Position numbers and translations under genes: made by a program. This document shows, piece by piece, positions 8,850 to 17,882 of a stretch of DNA of 64,000 nt. Under the pieces are notes generated by a model that saw only the letters and a list, made by a program, of their open reading frames with translations, made no database searches and was not told the origin of the DNA. Position 1 is the stretch's first letter. The number at the start of each line of letters is the position of its first letter. This stretch comes from Myxococcus dinghuensis (lineage in GTDB: Bacteria; Myxococcota; Myxococcia; Myxococcales; Myxococcaceae). The stretch spans positions 50,305 through 114,304 of the forward strand of contig NZ_JAKCFB010000031.1 of assembly GCF_024198235.1 (NCBI RefSeq). Reading direction: 5' to 3'.

Positions 8850-9628
8850 CCAGGGCCGGACGCGGCGATGCCCGTCGCGCCGCGCGCCAGCTCGTCGCAC
8901 ACCAGGGCGTGGAGCCGGAAGGCCATGCGGGCCTCCTGCACGATTTCGCGCGCCTCGTCCTCCTCCAGCTCCAGCCCGTCGATGCGCGAGTGCAGCCGCA
9001 CCCGGAACTCCGTCATCTCCGCGTCGGTGAACGCGGCGTGGAAGCGCGTGCCCTGGTCGCCGTCCAGGTCGAAGGCGCGGGCCACCACGCGGGCGCGCGC
9101 CGGCGCGCAGAAGACGTCCAGCACGCACCGCGCATACGCGTGCGCCACGAGCAGGTGCGGGGCATCCTCCGCCACCTCGCGCAGCCGCTCCGCGTGCAGC
9201 CGCGTCTCCACGCACACGAAGCCCTCCCCGCGCGGCTCGCCACAGAAGTAGCCCAGGTCCTCCTCGAGCGCTTCGGCGCGGCGCAGCTCCGGCATCAACA
9301 GCATGGGCGTCAGCGCGGTGCGCGCCACCCGGGGCAGCACGCCCTCGAACGCCGCGTAGAGCGTGTGGAGCTGCCGCAGGTAGTTGACGTAGTGCTGCGC
9401 CTGGACGAACTGGCCGTAGACGCCCTCCCACGAATCGGTGAAGAGCGACTGGAGGAACAGGGCGCGCTCGGCCTGCTCGTGCGCCCGCGCCGTGCCCTCC
9501 GTCAGCAGCACCGACAGGGGCGCCGCCGCAGGCGACGTCTCCAGGGCCCGCGCCTCGCTCTCGCTCAGCCGACGCACGCGCGCGGACTGCTCCGTCCGCG
9601 GCAGCCGCAGGGAGCCGCTGGCGCTCAC
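8819..9628 (-). CDS. Biliverdin-producing heme oxygenase
   Basis: The GTG start at 9628 shares bases with the TGA of the preceding small gene, so the pair looks translationally coupled. The 269-residue product is mostly helical. 'TEGTARAHEQAERALFLQSL' matches the first helix of heme oxygenases, with His50 as the likely proximal heme ligand, followed by 'YGQFVQAQHYVNYLRQLHTLY'. This family opens the heme ring to give biliverdin, CO and iron. The protein is longer than the ~200-residue bacterial enzymes, with a 35-residue N-terminal lead and a helical tail of about 30 residues. A Fur-box-like palindrome upstream of the operon suggests iron control. The distal-helix glycines would need an alignment to confirm. 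Confidence 0.8.
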   Translation of the reverse strand: MSASGSLRLPRTEQSARVRRLSESEARALETSPAAAPLSVLLTEGTARAHEQAERALFLQSLFTDSWEGVYGQFVQAQHYVNYLRQLHTLYAAFEGVLPRVARTALTPMLLMPELRRAEALEEDLGYFCGEPRGEGFVCVETRLHAERLREVAEDAPHLLVAHAYARCVLDVFCAPARARVVARAFDLDGDQGTRFHAAFTDAEMTEFRVRLHSRIDGLELEEDEAREIVQEARMAFRLHALVCDELARGATGIAASGPGYRVGFSVSQ

Positions 9629-9885
9629 TGCTTCCACCCGCCCATGTTCGGCGTGTGGTTCATCCCCACGGCGGTCGGCTCGCTCTCCTCGCGCCCACCG
9701 CCCTCCGCGTCCGCCAGGTTGTGCAGCGCCTCCGCCAACGTCATCCCGATGGCCCGCAGCACCTCCTCCTCCACCCGGATGGTCACCGGCCCCATCGCCA
9801 GGTGGATATGCCCACAGGTGCACCGCGTCACCTCGGCGCAAGGCCCCCTCGCCAGCACCGTCTTGCCGCATCCCTGTCCGAGCAT
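9625..9885 (-). CDS. Small Cys/His-rich protein coupled to heme oxygenase
   Basis: The 86-residue protein has four cysteines (6, 16, 22, 24) and two histidines (26, 28) in its first third, with the block 'RCTCGHIHLAMGPVTIRV' followed by a helix 'EEVLRAIGMTLAEALHNLAD'. AAGGAGA lies a few bases before the ATG. I do not recognise a named family. The Cys/His spacing suggests a bound metal, an iron-sulfur centre or heme. Because its stop overlaps the heme oxygenase start and it sits directly behind the iron-type operator, a role in heme or iron handling is inferred, but not shown by the sequence. Confidence 0.75.
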   Translation of the reverse strand: MLGQGCGKTVLARGPCAEVTRCTCGHIHLAMGPVTIRVEEEVLRAIGMTLAEALHNLADAEGGGREESEPTAVGMNHTPNMGGWKQ

Positions 9886-9900
9886 CGCGCGTCTCCTTGA

Positions 9901-9926
9901 TTTTGATTTTGATTATCGAAATCAAA
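9901..9926 (-). promoter_or_regulatory. Fur-box-like palindrome upstream of heme oxygenase operon
   Basis: In DNA that is otherwise about 70% GC, this stretch is strongly AT rich. Bases 9908-9926 form a 19-bp inverted repeat, TTTGATT-ATCGA-AATCAAA, preceded by another TTTTGA unit, so GAT-like hexamers repeat as in Fur operators. It lies 16-41 bases before the ATG of the minus-strand small gene. The size and repeat style match the 19-bp Fur consensus (GATAATGATAATCATTATC) only loosely. Iron repression is an inference strengthened by the heme oxygenase downstream. Confidence 0.55.
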
Positions 9927-9998
9927 TGGATGATGCCGGAAGGGCCCCTGGGAGTCAATTCCCGGATTCCACGTAGGGGCGGGGGCGGTGCGAGGCGT

Positions 9999-10730
9999 CT
10001 ACGGCGACGGCGCGCCGAGCGCGGGCGGCGGGGTGGTGGGGTCCCCCTGCGCCGCGGTGTCGGTGTCCGCGGCCGCGTTCGTGGGGCCGCCGGGCGCCGG
10101 TGGCGCCACCTGCGCTTCCGGCGCGACGGTGGGGGCGGTGACGGACGGGGCCTCCTCGGGCGGTGGCTCCGTGGCCGTGGCCGCGGGGTCGAACGGGGGG
10201 TCGACGAGGCCGGGGGGCGGCTCGTCGCCTTCGGCGGGGATGGGCTGGCGGTTCGCGTCGCGCAGGCCCACGAGGACGCTGGTCCCGCTGGAGGTGACCC
10301 GCAGCTCCGCGTAGCGCGCGCGGGCGAAGCGGGGCCCGTGGCCTTCCTGGAAGAAGAAGGACTCGGCGCCCAACCGGGCCCAGCCTCCGCGCAGGCGGTA
10401 GCGCAGCTTGAACTCCCCGGGCGCCAGCGGGAGGTCCGGCGTGTCGATGCGCACGTACTGGCCCACGCCGTGCTCATCCAGCTTCAGCACGAAGTGGCCG
10501 TCGCGCGAGGGGGACTCGGCGGGGTGCCCGGTGTCGACCCATCCCCGCTCCCGGGCGATGGCGTAGTCGAGCTCCATGTAGTCGCCCTGCATGAGCGAGC
10601 GCGGGTCCCTGGGCGCCAGCTCCAGCAGCACAAGCTGGCCGGTGGCGAGGACGTGCTCCTTCTGGAGGACGAGCCCGAGCGTGGTGAACAGCACGAGCGC
10701 GAGGCCCGCGAGGATGACGCTGGTGCGCAT
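9999..10730 (-). CDS. GDYXXLXY domain protein
   Basis: The ATG at 10730 overlaps the stop of the DUF4401 gene (TGATG). The 243-residue product starts with a membrane anchor (VILAGLALVLFTTLGLVL) and carries the family signature 'LMQGDYMELDYAIAR' near residue 50; the core ends around residue 165. The remaining ~70 residues are a Pro/Ala/Thr-rich low-complexity tail ending PPALGAPSP. Proteins of this family are commonly the third member of operons with DUF2157 and DUF4401 proteins, exactly as here. The biochemical role is unknown. The long disordered tail is not a usual family feature as far as I recall. Confidence 0.88.
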   Translation of the reverse strand: MRTSVILAGLALVLFTTLGLVLQKEHVLATGQLVLLELAPRDPRSLMQGDYMELDYAIARERGWVDTGHPAESPSRDGHFVLKLDEHGVGQYVRIDTPDLPLAPGEFKLRYRLRGGWARLGAESFFFQEGHGPRFARARYAELRVTSSGTSVLVGLRDANRQPIPAEGDEPPPGLVDPPFDPAATATEPPPEEAPSVTAPTVAPEAQVAPPAPGGPTNAAADTDTAAQGDPTTPPPALGAPSP

Positions 10731-11830
10731 CACCGCACCTCCGCGGTCGGCATGCCGGGGTGGGTGCGCCGCAGGAAGAACCGATGGAGTCCGAGGAAGA
10801 CGAGCCCACTGCCGATGAGCGCGAGCGCCTTGGCCAGCAGCGTGAAGGCCAGGCTGTAGTAGTAGACGTTCCCCGCCACGAGCAGGAAGGCCACCGCGAT
10901 GCCGAGCAGGATGTTGCTGCGCCGGTGGAAGCCCAGGACGAGCAGGCCCGTGGCGGCGATGACCGCGGGGACGTTCAGCGTGAGGAGCGCCAGCAGCGTG
11001 AGCGCGCCGAAGATGACGGCGCCCGCGCCGCCGGAGGGCTCGAGGTCTTGCGCCTTCATCGCCTGCCAGCTCGTGAAGAGGGTCAGCGCCGTCAGGCCCA
11101 GGGTGATGACGGCGAGCGGCAGGCTGGATTCGTCGGTGACCCGGAAGATGTCGCCGGGCCAGAGCCGGGCGAGCACGTGGACCGGCAGGCAGAGGGCCAG
11201 GCCGAAGGCCACCGGGGAGACGAGCCGGGCGGGCAGGCCGTCGGCCATCCGGGGCTGACGCAGGAGCAGGACGTGGACGAGGAGGGCCTCCGCGAGCACG
11301 GCCAGCTCCATGCCGACGCCGCCCAGGAGCTGGTACGTCAGCACCTGCGTGGCATTGGCGATGAGCAGGGCCATCAGGAAGCGCATGATGACGTCGGGGA
11401 AGGTCACCAGGAGCACCGCGCCCACGGCGATGGCTGCCCCCGCCGCGACCTCCACGTCCCGGAGCCCGCCCTTCGCCGCGATGCCTCCGACGAGCATCCC
11501 CACGCCCGCGAGGCACAGGGCCATGGTGAGCTGCTCGAGGAACACACCCCCGGCGACGCCGCGCGTCGCGGTGGCGGCGATGCAGAACACGAGCCCGAGG
11601 CCCATCATGGCCTCCTCGCTCTCCACGATGCCGACGCAGGTGAAGATGCCGATGAGGAAGAGCGCGGCGACCCAGGCGCCGAGGCCGGCGAAGGCCTTCA
11701 CGAACCAGGGCGTGGCCGTGCTGTTGCGCTGATGGACCTCCATGGCGGCGCGCGCGCGCGGTAGCGCCTCGGCGGCGACGAGCCCCTCCGCCTCCAGGTT
11801 CCTCAGCACGTCTTGGAGCGACGGACGCAT
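10730..11830 (-). CDS. DUF4401 membrane protein
   Basis: The 366-residue polytopic protein starts with a cytoplasmic ~50-residue segment (RPSLQDVLRNLEAEGLVAAE) and then has about ten hydrophobic segments, for example 'GLGAWVAALFLIGIFTCVGI' and 'AVIFGALTLLALLTLNVPAV'. It is the middle gene of a DUF2157-DUF4401-GDYXXLXY operon, starting one base after the DUF2157 stop and overlapping the next start. The trio is recurrent in Gram-negative bacteria, and its function is not established. Assignment rests on operon position and overall topology. Confidence 0.82.
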   Translation of the reverse strand: MRPSLQDVLRNLEAEGLVAAEALPRARAAMEVHQRNSTATPWFVKAFAGLGAWVAALFLIGIFTCVGIVESEEAMMGLGLVFCIAATATRGVAGGVFLEQLTMALCLAGVGMLVGGIAAKGGLRDVEVAAGAAIAVGAVLLVTFPDVIMRFLMALLIANATQVLTYQLLGGVGMELAVLAEALLVHVLLLRQPRMADGLPARLVSPVAFGLALCLPVHVLARLWPGDIFRVTDESSLPLAVITLGLTALTLFTSWQAMKAQDLEPSGGAGAVIFGALTLLALLTLNVPAVIAATGLLVLGFHRRSNILLGIAVAFLLVAGNVYYYSLAFTLLAKALALIGSGLVFLGLHRFFLRRTHPGMPTAEVR

Positions 11831-11831
11831 G

Positions 11832-12854
11832 TCAGGACTCCTCCGTGGTGCCCGTGGCGCGTGCTTCCCGTCGCAGCCACCAGACGGCGAGCGCCACCTG
11901 CGCGATGATCGCGATGGAGAGGACGAAGAAGGTGAAGGCGACGTCGTCGAACCGTTGGGATTCGAGGCTCGCGTGGCCGATGACCGTCGTGACGAGCGTC
12001 ATCGCGCACAGCGCTCCCAGGGTGAGCAGGAACAGCTCGCCCCCCAGGTGCCGGTGGAGTGCGTACTCCGCGGCGAACGTCGCCAGCAGCAGGACCACCG
12101 CGACGGTGCCGGCGGGGCCCGTGGAGCGGGGGACGACGACGAAGCCGATGGAGACGACGAGCAGGGGTGCCACCGTCATGCAGGCGAACACGCGCGCCAT
12201 CCCCCGGGCCTGGAGCCAGGGCACGCGCAGGTTCGCGAAGTGCTCGTAGGTGGCCCACGCGAAGCCGTTGAACAGCGCGATTCCCACGACCCACCAGGTG
12301 AAGAGGTCGTCGGCGCCGTCGAACAACTGCTTCCAGACGAGGACGGCGCCGACGTCCACCAGGACCAGGAGCAGCAGCCACAGCGGCGAGAACCGCGACA
12401 CCGCGACCCACGGCAGGATGAGCGCCGCCCAGCCGACGAACAGCTCGAACGCATCCGCGCCCGTTTGATAGGCCTGTCCGTAGACGGCGAGCAGCGGGCC
12501 CACGAGCACGGTGGCGGCGAGCAGCCCGAAGTGGCCGAAGCGCTGGCTGAGCGGACCGGACCCCACGGCGGCCAGGGTGCAGCCGGTGATTCCGAGCCCG
12601 ATGAGCCCCAGCTTGGCGAAGCGGTGGAGCCCGGCCCAGTTGTAGGCGAAGAAGTAGATGACGCCGGAGAGCACGAGCAGCGAGCCGAGCGCGATGAGCG
12701 TCGTGGCGAGGAACCGCTGCCAGTCTTCACGCGACGGCGGCGCGAGCGCGAGGTCCCGTGCGCGCCGCAGATACGGCGGAGGAAGGACGCCCGCGTCGAC
12801 GAGCGCCTGGAGCCGCTCGGGAGTCGCTTCCAGGTCGAGGATGTCTTTCGGCAC
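11832..12854 (-). CDS. DUF2157 membrane protein
   Basis: I place the start at the GTG at 12854 (340 residues), giving 'MPKDILDLEATPERLQALVD' (the N-terminal helical part typical of DUF2157). The frame stays open upstream to 13301, but that region runs into the divergent TPR gene and reads poorly. About ten membrane segments follow, beginning 'LIALGSLLVLSGVIYFFAYN' and including 'YGQAYQTGADAFELFVGWAA', a characteristic DUF2157 stretch. It is the first gene of the three-gene membrane operon. No clear Shine-Dalgarno sequence supports the start, so the N-terminus is uncertain by tens of residues. Confidence 0.82.
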   Translation of the reverse strand: MPKDILDLEATPERLQALVDAGVLPPPYLRRARDLALAPPSREDWQRFLATTLIALGSLLVLSGVIYFFAYNWAGLHRFAKLGLIGLGITGCTLAAVGSGPLSQRFGHFGLLAATVLVGPLLAVYGQAYQTGADAFELFVGWAALILPWVAVSRFSPLWLLLLVLVDVGAVLVWKQLFDGADDLFTWWVVGIALFNGFAWATYEHFANLRVPWLQARGMARVFACMTVAPLLVVSIGFVVVPRSTGPAGTVAVVLLLATFAAEYALHRHLGGELFLLTLGALCAMTLVTTVIGHASLESQRFDDVAFTFFVLSIAIIAQVALAVWWLRREARATGTTEES

Positions 12855-13029
12855 GGCCCGGACTGTATCGCGGGCGGTGGCCAGGAAGTGAAGCCGGACG
12901 ACCAGGGAGGCGGTCGTGGAGGCGCTCCGCCCACGCGGGTGGGCACTCCGGTGCACGGTGGGAACGAAGCCACGTGAAGCGTGATACACGCCTCGCGCAG
13001 GCGGATGCTCAGCGGCGCGTGGAGGGTGG

Positions 13030-13467
13030 ATGGCCGAGATTCCCGATGACGTGTACGAGCAGCTCCAGGCGCTGTGCGCGCGAGGGGATGGACTCGCGGA
13101 GGAGGGGGCGCATGGAGAGGCGCTGGCCTCGTTCCAGGAGGCGCTGGGGCTGATTCCCGAGCCACGGGTGGACTTCGAGGCGACCACCTGGGTCTGCACC
13201 GCGCTGGGTGACACGTACTTCCAGCTCGGTGACCACGCGCGGGCGCTCGCGGCGCTGCAGGACGCCGTCCGCGCTCCGGACGGACTGGGCAACCCGTTCA
13301 TCCACCTGCGCTTGGGCCAATGCCAGTTCGAGCTGGGCGACCTGCGGCGCGCGGCGGATGAGCTGGCCCGGGCCTACCTGGGCGCGGGGGAGGAGATCTT
13401 CGAGGACGACGACGAGAAGTACCTGCGCTTCATCCAGACGCGCCTGCGCCCACCGCGGGACGCCTGA
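13030..13467 (+). CDS. Small TPR protein
   Basis: The 145-residue soluble protein contains three helical repeats of TPR type: 'LAEEGAHGEALASFQEALGL' (about 25-44), 'ALGDTYFQLGDHARALAALQ' (about 58-77) and 'RLGQCQFELGDLRRAADELA' (about 95-114), ending in an acidic stretch EEIFEDDDEKYL. TPR arrays mediate protein-protein contacts; the partner is unknown. GGAGGGTGG precedes the start. It is followed after 24 bases by the M14 peptidase gene. Promoter sequences for this gene and the divergent DUF2157 operon must lie in the 175 bases between them. Confidence 0.85.
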   Translation: MAEIPDDVYEQLQALCARGDGLAEEGAHGEALASFQEALGLIPEPRVDFEATTWVCTALGDTYFQLGDHARALAALQDAVRAPDGLGNPFIHLRLGQCQFELGDLRRAADELARAYLGAGEEIFEDDDEKYLRFIQTRLRPPRDA

Positions 13468-13491
13468 CGACGTCCGTCCGGGAACAACGCC

Positions 13492-14889
13492 ATGCCCCGC
13501 GTCGGACACGGTCGCTACAGTCGATGTGCCTCGCGGCTCTGCGTGTGGTTCGCGCTCGGCCTGTCCCTCACCGCTCGCGCCGTCCCTCCGTCCATGTCCA
13601 CGTCCACGCCCGTCGTCGTCCCCAGCCCCCAGGCGCTCGAGGCGCTGTGGGCGCAGGTCCACTCGAAGGACCTCCCGTCCCCGCCGCTCGTGCGCCACGG
13701 AGACGTGGAGCGGCGGCTGGAGGCGTTGAAGGAGCGGGCCCCGGAGTTCTTCCAACTGGAGGTCGTGGGGCACTCGGTGGAGGGGCGCGCGCTCTACCAC
13801 GTCACCCTGGGGACGGGGACCCGGCACGTCCTCTTGTGGTCCCAGATGCACGGCGACGAGCCCACGGCCACCACGGCCCTGCTCGACTTCCTCGAGTACC
13901 TGCGGACCCACCGCGAGGAGCCCTGGGTCGCGCGGCTGCTGTCCGGACTCACCCTGCACGTGGTGCCCATGCTCAACCCGGACGGCGCCGAGCGCTTCCA
14001 GCGCCGCAACGCGCAGGGCATCGACATCAACCGCGACGCGCTCGCGCTCCAGACGCCGGAGGCCCGGACGCTCAAGGCGCTGCGTGAGCGCCTCCAGCCC
14101 TTCATCGGCTTCAACCTCCACAACCAGGGTTGGCGCCACGGCGTGGGGCGCACCGGGCGTCCCGCGTCCATCTCCCTGCTCGCCGCGGCCTTCGACGAGG
14201 CGCGCGGAGACAACCCCGGCCGGCTCCTGGCGAAGAAGGTCTGCGCCGTCATCCGCGACGCGGTGGAGACGCTGGCGCCGGGGCAGGTCGGCCGCTACGA
14301 CGACACCTTCGAGGTGCGCGCCTTCGGCGACAACATGACGCGCTGGGGAACCCCCTCCGTCCTCATCGAGACCGGCGCGTGGCCCTCGGCGACGCCGGAT
14401 GAGCCGTTGCTGCGCCTCAACTTCGTCGCGCTCGCCACGGCGCTGGACGCGCTCGCCAGTGGCCGCGCCGAACAGGCGGACGTCGCCCGCTACGAGTCCA
14501 TCCCCCAGAACGACAGCTCCGGCATCGTCCACCTGCTGCTGCGGGGCGTGGGGTTGTTCGGCGTGGATGGCAAGCCGTTCACCGCGGACGTGGGCATCGC
14601 CGTCACGCGCGCGGTGCGCACGCGCGGCAAGTCCCGCTCCGTGGTCCACGTCGGTCGCGTGGAGGAGCTCGGGGACTTGCGCGTGCTCGGCGCGCTGGAG
14701 ACGGTCGACGGCGCGGGCCTGTTCGCCGTGCCCCTGCCCTCGAAGGGCGCGAAGCCCGGTGACACGGTCCGCTTCGCCCTGCCCGCGAAGCAGGCCCTGT
14801 CGCTGGGGCAGCTCGCGGAGCTGATGCTCGTCAGGCCGCTGGCGGACGGCGCGTGGCGCGTCGAGCGCGTCATCCGCTTCGACCGCTGA
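13492..14889 (+). CDS. M14-family zinc carboxypeptidase, secreted
   Basis: A 465-residue protein with an N-terminal signal-like segment (LCVWFALGLSLTARA). Zinc ligands are visible as 'QMHGDE' (His120, Glu123) and 'FNLHNQ' (His210), and 'VLIETGAWP' supplies the catalytic glutamate, Glu293. 'NPDGAERFQRRNAQGIDINR' is the substrate-binding block of the carboxypeptidase A clan. The last ~120 residues form an additional domain after the catalytic core. M14 enzymes remove C-terminal residues or cleave peptidoglycan peptides; which applies here is not clear. Its stop lies seven bases from the stop of the convergent hydrolase gene. Confidence 0.9.
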   Translation: MPRVGHGRYSRCASRLCVWFALGLSLTARAVPPSMSTSTPVVVPSPQALEALWAQVHSKDLPSPPLVRHGDVERRLEALKERAPEFFQLEVVGHSVEGRALYHVTLGTGTRHVLLWSQMHGDEPTATTALLDFLEYLRTHREEPWVARLLSGLTLHVVPMLNPDGAERFQRRNAQGIDINRDALALQTPEARTLKALRERLQPFIGFNLHNQGWRHGVGRTGRPASISLLAAAFDEARGDNPGRLLAKKVCAVIRDAVETLAPGQVGRYDDTFEVRAFGDNMTRWGTPSVLIETGAWPSATPDEPLLRLNFVALATALDALASGRAEQADVARYESIPQNDSSGIVHLLLRGVGLFGVDGKPFTADVGIAVTRAVRTRGKSRSVVHVGRVEELGDLRVLGALETVDGAGLFAVPLPSKGAKPGDTVRFALPAKQALSLGQLAELMLVRPLADGAWRVERVIRFDR

Positions 14890-14896
14890 GGGCGCA

Positions 14897-15808
14897 TCAC
14901 CCCGCCGCGTCGTCCCCGTCGAGGAACGCCTTCAGCTCCGGCAGCACCCGCTCGGGTCGCTCCTGGTGCGGGCTGTGCGCCGCGTCCACGCGCACCAGTC
15001 GCGCCCCGGGAATCCGCCGGGCCGCCTCTTCGGCGAGCGACAGGGGCAGCACGTCCTCGTGCTCGCCCCAGACGAGGAGCACCGGCACCGTCAGCTCGCC
15101 CAGCCGCTCGCGGACGTGGAACAGGGGGCCGGTCAGCGGCACCAGCGCGTCGAAGGCCCGCGTGGCCGCGTCACGCCCCTGGGGGACCGCGTGCAGCTCG
15201 TACCCCAGCTCCCCGAGCCGCTGCCCCAGGGGCGTGGGGGTGGGAGGGAACATCCGCGCCCAGGCCCACGGGCCCAGCGAGCGGGCCAGCCGCTCCGGTC
15301 CGGCCCGGAAGAACAGGCGCGCCTTGCGTGACATGTCGGGCCCCAGCCCCATCGCGTCCACCAGGGCCAGCCGCGTCACCGGCACCCGTCCACGCAGCGC
15401 CAGCTCCAGCGCCACCAGCCCGCCCAGCGAGTGGCCCACCACGGACACCGGCCCCGGCGCCAACTGCTCCAGCAACGCCTCCACCGGGGCGGTGAAGAAG
15501 CGCGCGGCCTCCTCGGCCGAGCGGACGGCGCCCTCCCCGGGGGACGACATCCCGAATCCGGGCAGATCCACCGCCAGCACCCGGTGCCCCCGGGCGAGCG
15601 CCGTGAGGTACACGAACCAGGACGAGGCCGCGCCTCCCCGCCCGTGCAGCAGCACCACCGCCGGCCCCTGGCCGCCCTCCAGTACCCGGAGCGCCCCGCC
15701 GCCGGGCACCCAGTGCACCGTCGCCCTCACGGCTGGGGCAAGTTGCCCCAACAGCGCCGCCTCCACCGGCCCCGCCGAGGGGGCCCGGGCCAGGGGGGAC
15801 GACTTCAT
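14897..15808 (-). CDS. Alpha/beta fold hydrolase
   Basis: The ATG at 15808 has GGGGAGG seven bases upstream, giving 303 residues; a longer open frame to 16081 is not supported. The oxyanion-hole block 'VVLLHGRGGAASSWF', nucleophile elbow 'VVGHSLGGL' with Ser127, acid-strand 'VLLVWGEHEDVLPL' and late His in 'VDAAHSPHQERPE' form a complete Ser-Asp/Glu-His set. Such enzymes are esterases, lipases or C-C hydrolases. No signal peptide is evident. The 184-base gap to the divergent moxR gene should hold both promoters. Confidence 0.88.
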   Translation of the reverse strand: MKSSPLARAPSAGPVEAALLGQLAPAVRATVHWVPGGGALRVLEGGQGPAVVLLHGRGGAASSWFVYLTALARGHRVLAVDLPGFGMSSPGEGAVRSAEEAARFFTAPVEALLEQLAPGPVSVVGHSLGGLVALELALRGRVPVTRLALVDAMGLGPDMSRKARLFFRAGPERLARSLGPWAWARMFPPTPTPLGQRLGELGYELHAVPQGRDAATRAFDALVPLTGPLFHVRERLGELTVPVLLVWGEHEDVLPLSLAEEAARRIPGARLVRVDAAHSPHQERPERVLPELKAFLDGDDAAG

Positions 15809-15992
15809 GGCCGCCTCCCCTGGGGAAACGGGCGGGAAGGGGTGGACAGGAAGGGGTGGGACATGGGAACGAACAGGGGCGGGAGAGAGGGGATTGGGAG
15901 GGCAACTTACCGGAATGCCCGGGCTTCTGCGGTGTTGAGCCGGACACCCGGTCAACCCTAGGCTGCCCGCCGCCAGTCCTTCACGAGGCGAC

Positions 15993-16982
<990 letters not shown>

Positions 16983-17000
16983 CCTCCCGCCGAGCGCCCC

Positions 17001-17882
17001 GTGCTGCCCAAGGACCTCATCCGCCGCATCCGCAAGCTGGAGATCCGCACCCGCAAGGTGGTCTCCGACATGCTCGCGGGTCAGTACCACTCGGTCTTCA
17101 AGGGCCGGGGCATGGCCTTCTCCGAGGTGCGGCAATACCAGGCCGGCGACGAGATCCGCATCATCGACTGGAACGTCACCGCGCGCATGAACGAGGCCTA
17201 CGTCAAGGTCTTCACCGAGGAGCGCGAGCTGACGGTGATGCTCCTGGTGGACGTGTCGGCCTCCAAGGAGTTCGGCTCGCGCGAGCGCACCAAGGCCGAA
17301 ATCGCCGCCGAGGTCGCCGCGCAGATCGCCTTCAGCGCCATCGCCAACAACGACCGGGTGGGGCTCATCCTCTTCTCGGACCGGGTGGAGAAGGTGGTGC
17401 CGCCGCGCAAGGGCCGCACGCACGTGCTGCGGCTGGTGAGCGACATCCTGACGTTCCAGCCGGTGGGCAGGGGCACCAGCCTCGCCACGGGGCTGACGTA
17501 CCTGACGCAGGTGGTGAAGCGCAAAGCCGTCACCTTCCTCGTCTCCGACTTCCAGGCGCGCGACTACGAGAAGCCGCTGCGGCTGGTGGGGCGCAAGCAC
17601 GACCTGGTGCCGGTGGTGGTGGAGGACCCCATGGAGGAGGCCTTCCCGCGCCTGGGGTTGGTGGAGATGGAGGACCCGGAGTCGGGCGAGCGCTTCGTGG
17701 TGGACACGAGCGACCCGGGCGTCCGGGGCCGCTACGCCCGCGCGATGCAGGCCGCGCGCGACGAGCGCCGCAAGCTCTTCAAGAAGCTGGAGCTGGACCA
17801 CGTGGAGCTGCGCGCCGGAGACGACCACGGCAAGGCGCTCGCGCAGTTCTTCCGCGCGCGGGCCCGGAGGATGGCGGCATGA
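17001..17882 (+). CDS. DUF58 domain protein of Bat operon
   Basis: It begins with GTG, 18 bases after the moxR stop, and encodes 293 residues. The DUF58 core 'YQAGDEIRIIDWNVTAR' is followed by a VWA-like fold with the MIDAS-type motif 'LLVDVSASKEFG' (D-x-S-x-S) near residue 80 and 'FSDRVEKVVPPRKG'. The soluble protein lacks membrane helices. DUF58 proteins always neighbour MoxR ATPases and are thought to be their partners. The end overlaps the next gene by four bases (ATGA). Confidence 0.9.
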   Translation: MLPKDLIRRIRKLEIRTRKVVSDMLAGQYHSVFKGRGMAFSEVRQYQAGDEIRIIDWNVTARMNEAYVKVFTEERELTVMLLVDVSASKEFGSRERTKAEIAAEVAAQIAFSAIANNDRVGLILFSDRVEKVVPPRKGRTHVLRLVSDILTFQPVGRGTSLATGLTYLTQVVKRKAVTFLVSDFQARDYEKPLRLVGRKHDLVPVVVEDPMEEAFPRLGLVEMEDPESGERFVVDTSDPGVRGRYARAMQAARDERRKLFKKLELDHVELRAGDDHGKALAQFFRARARRMAA

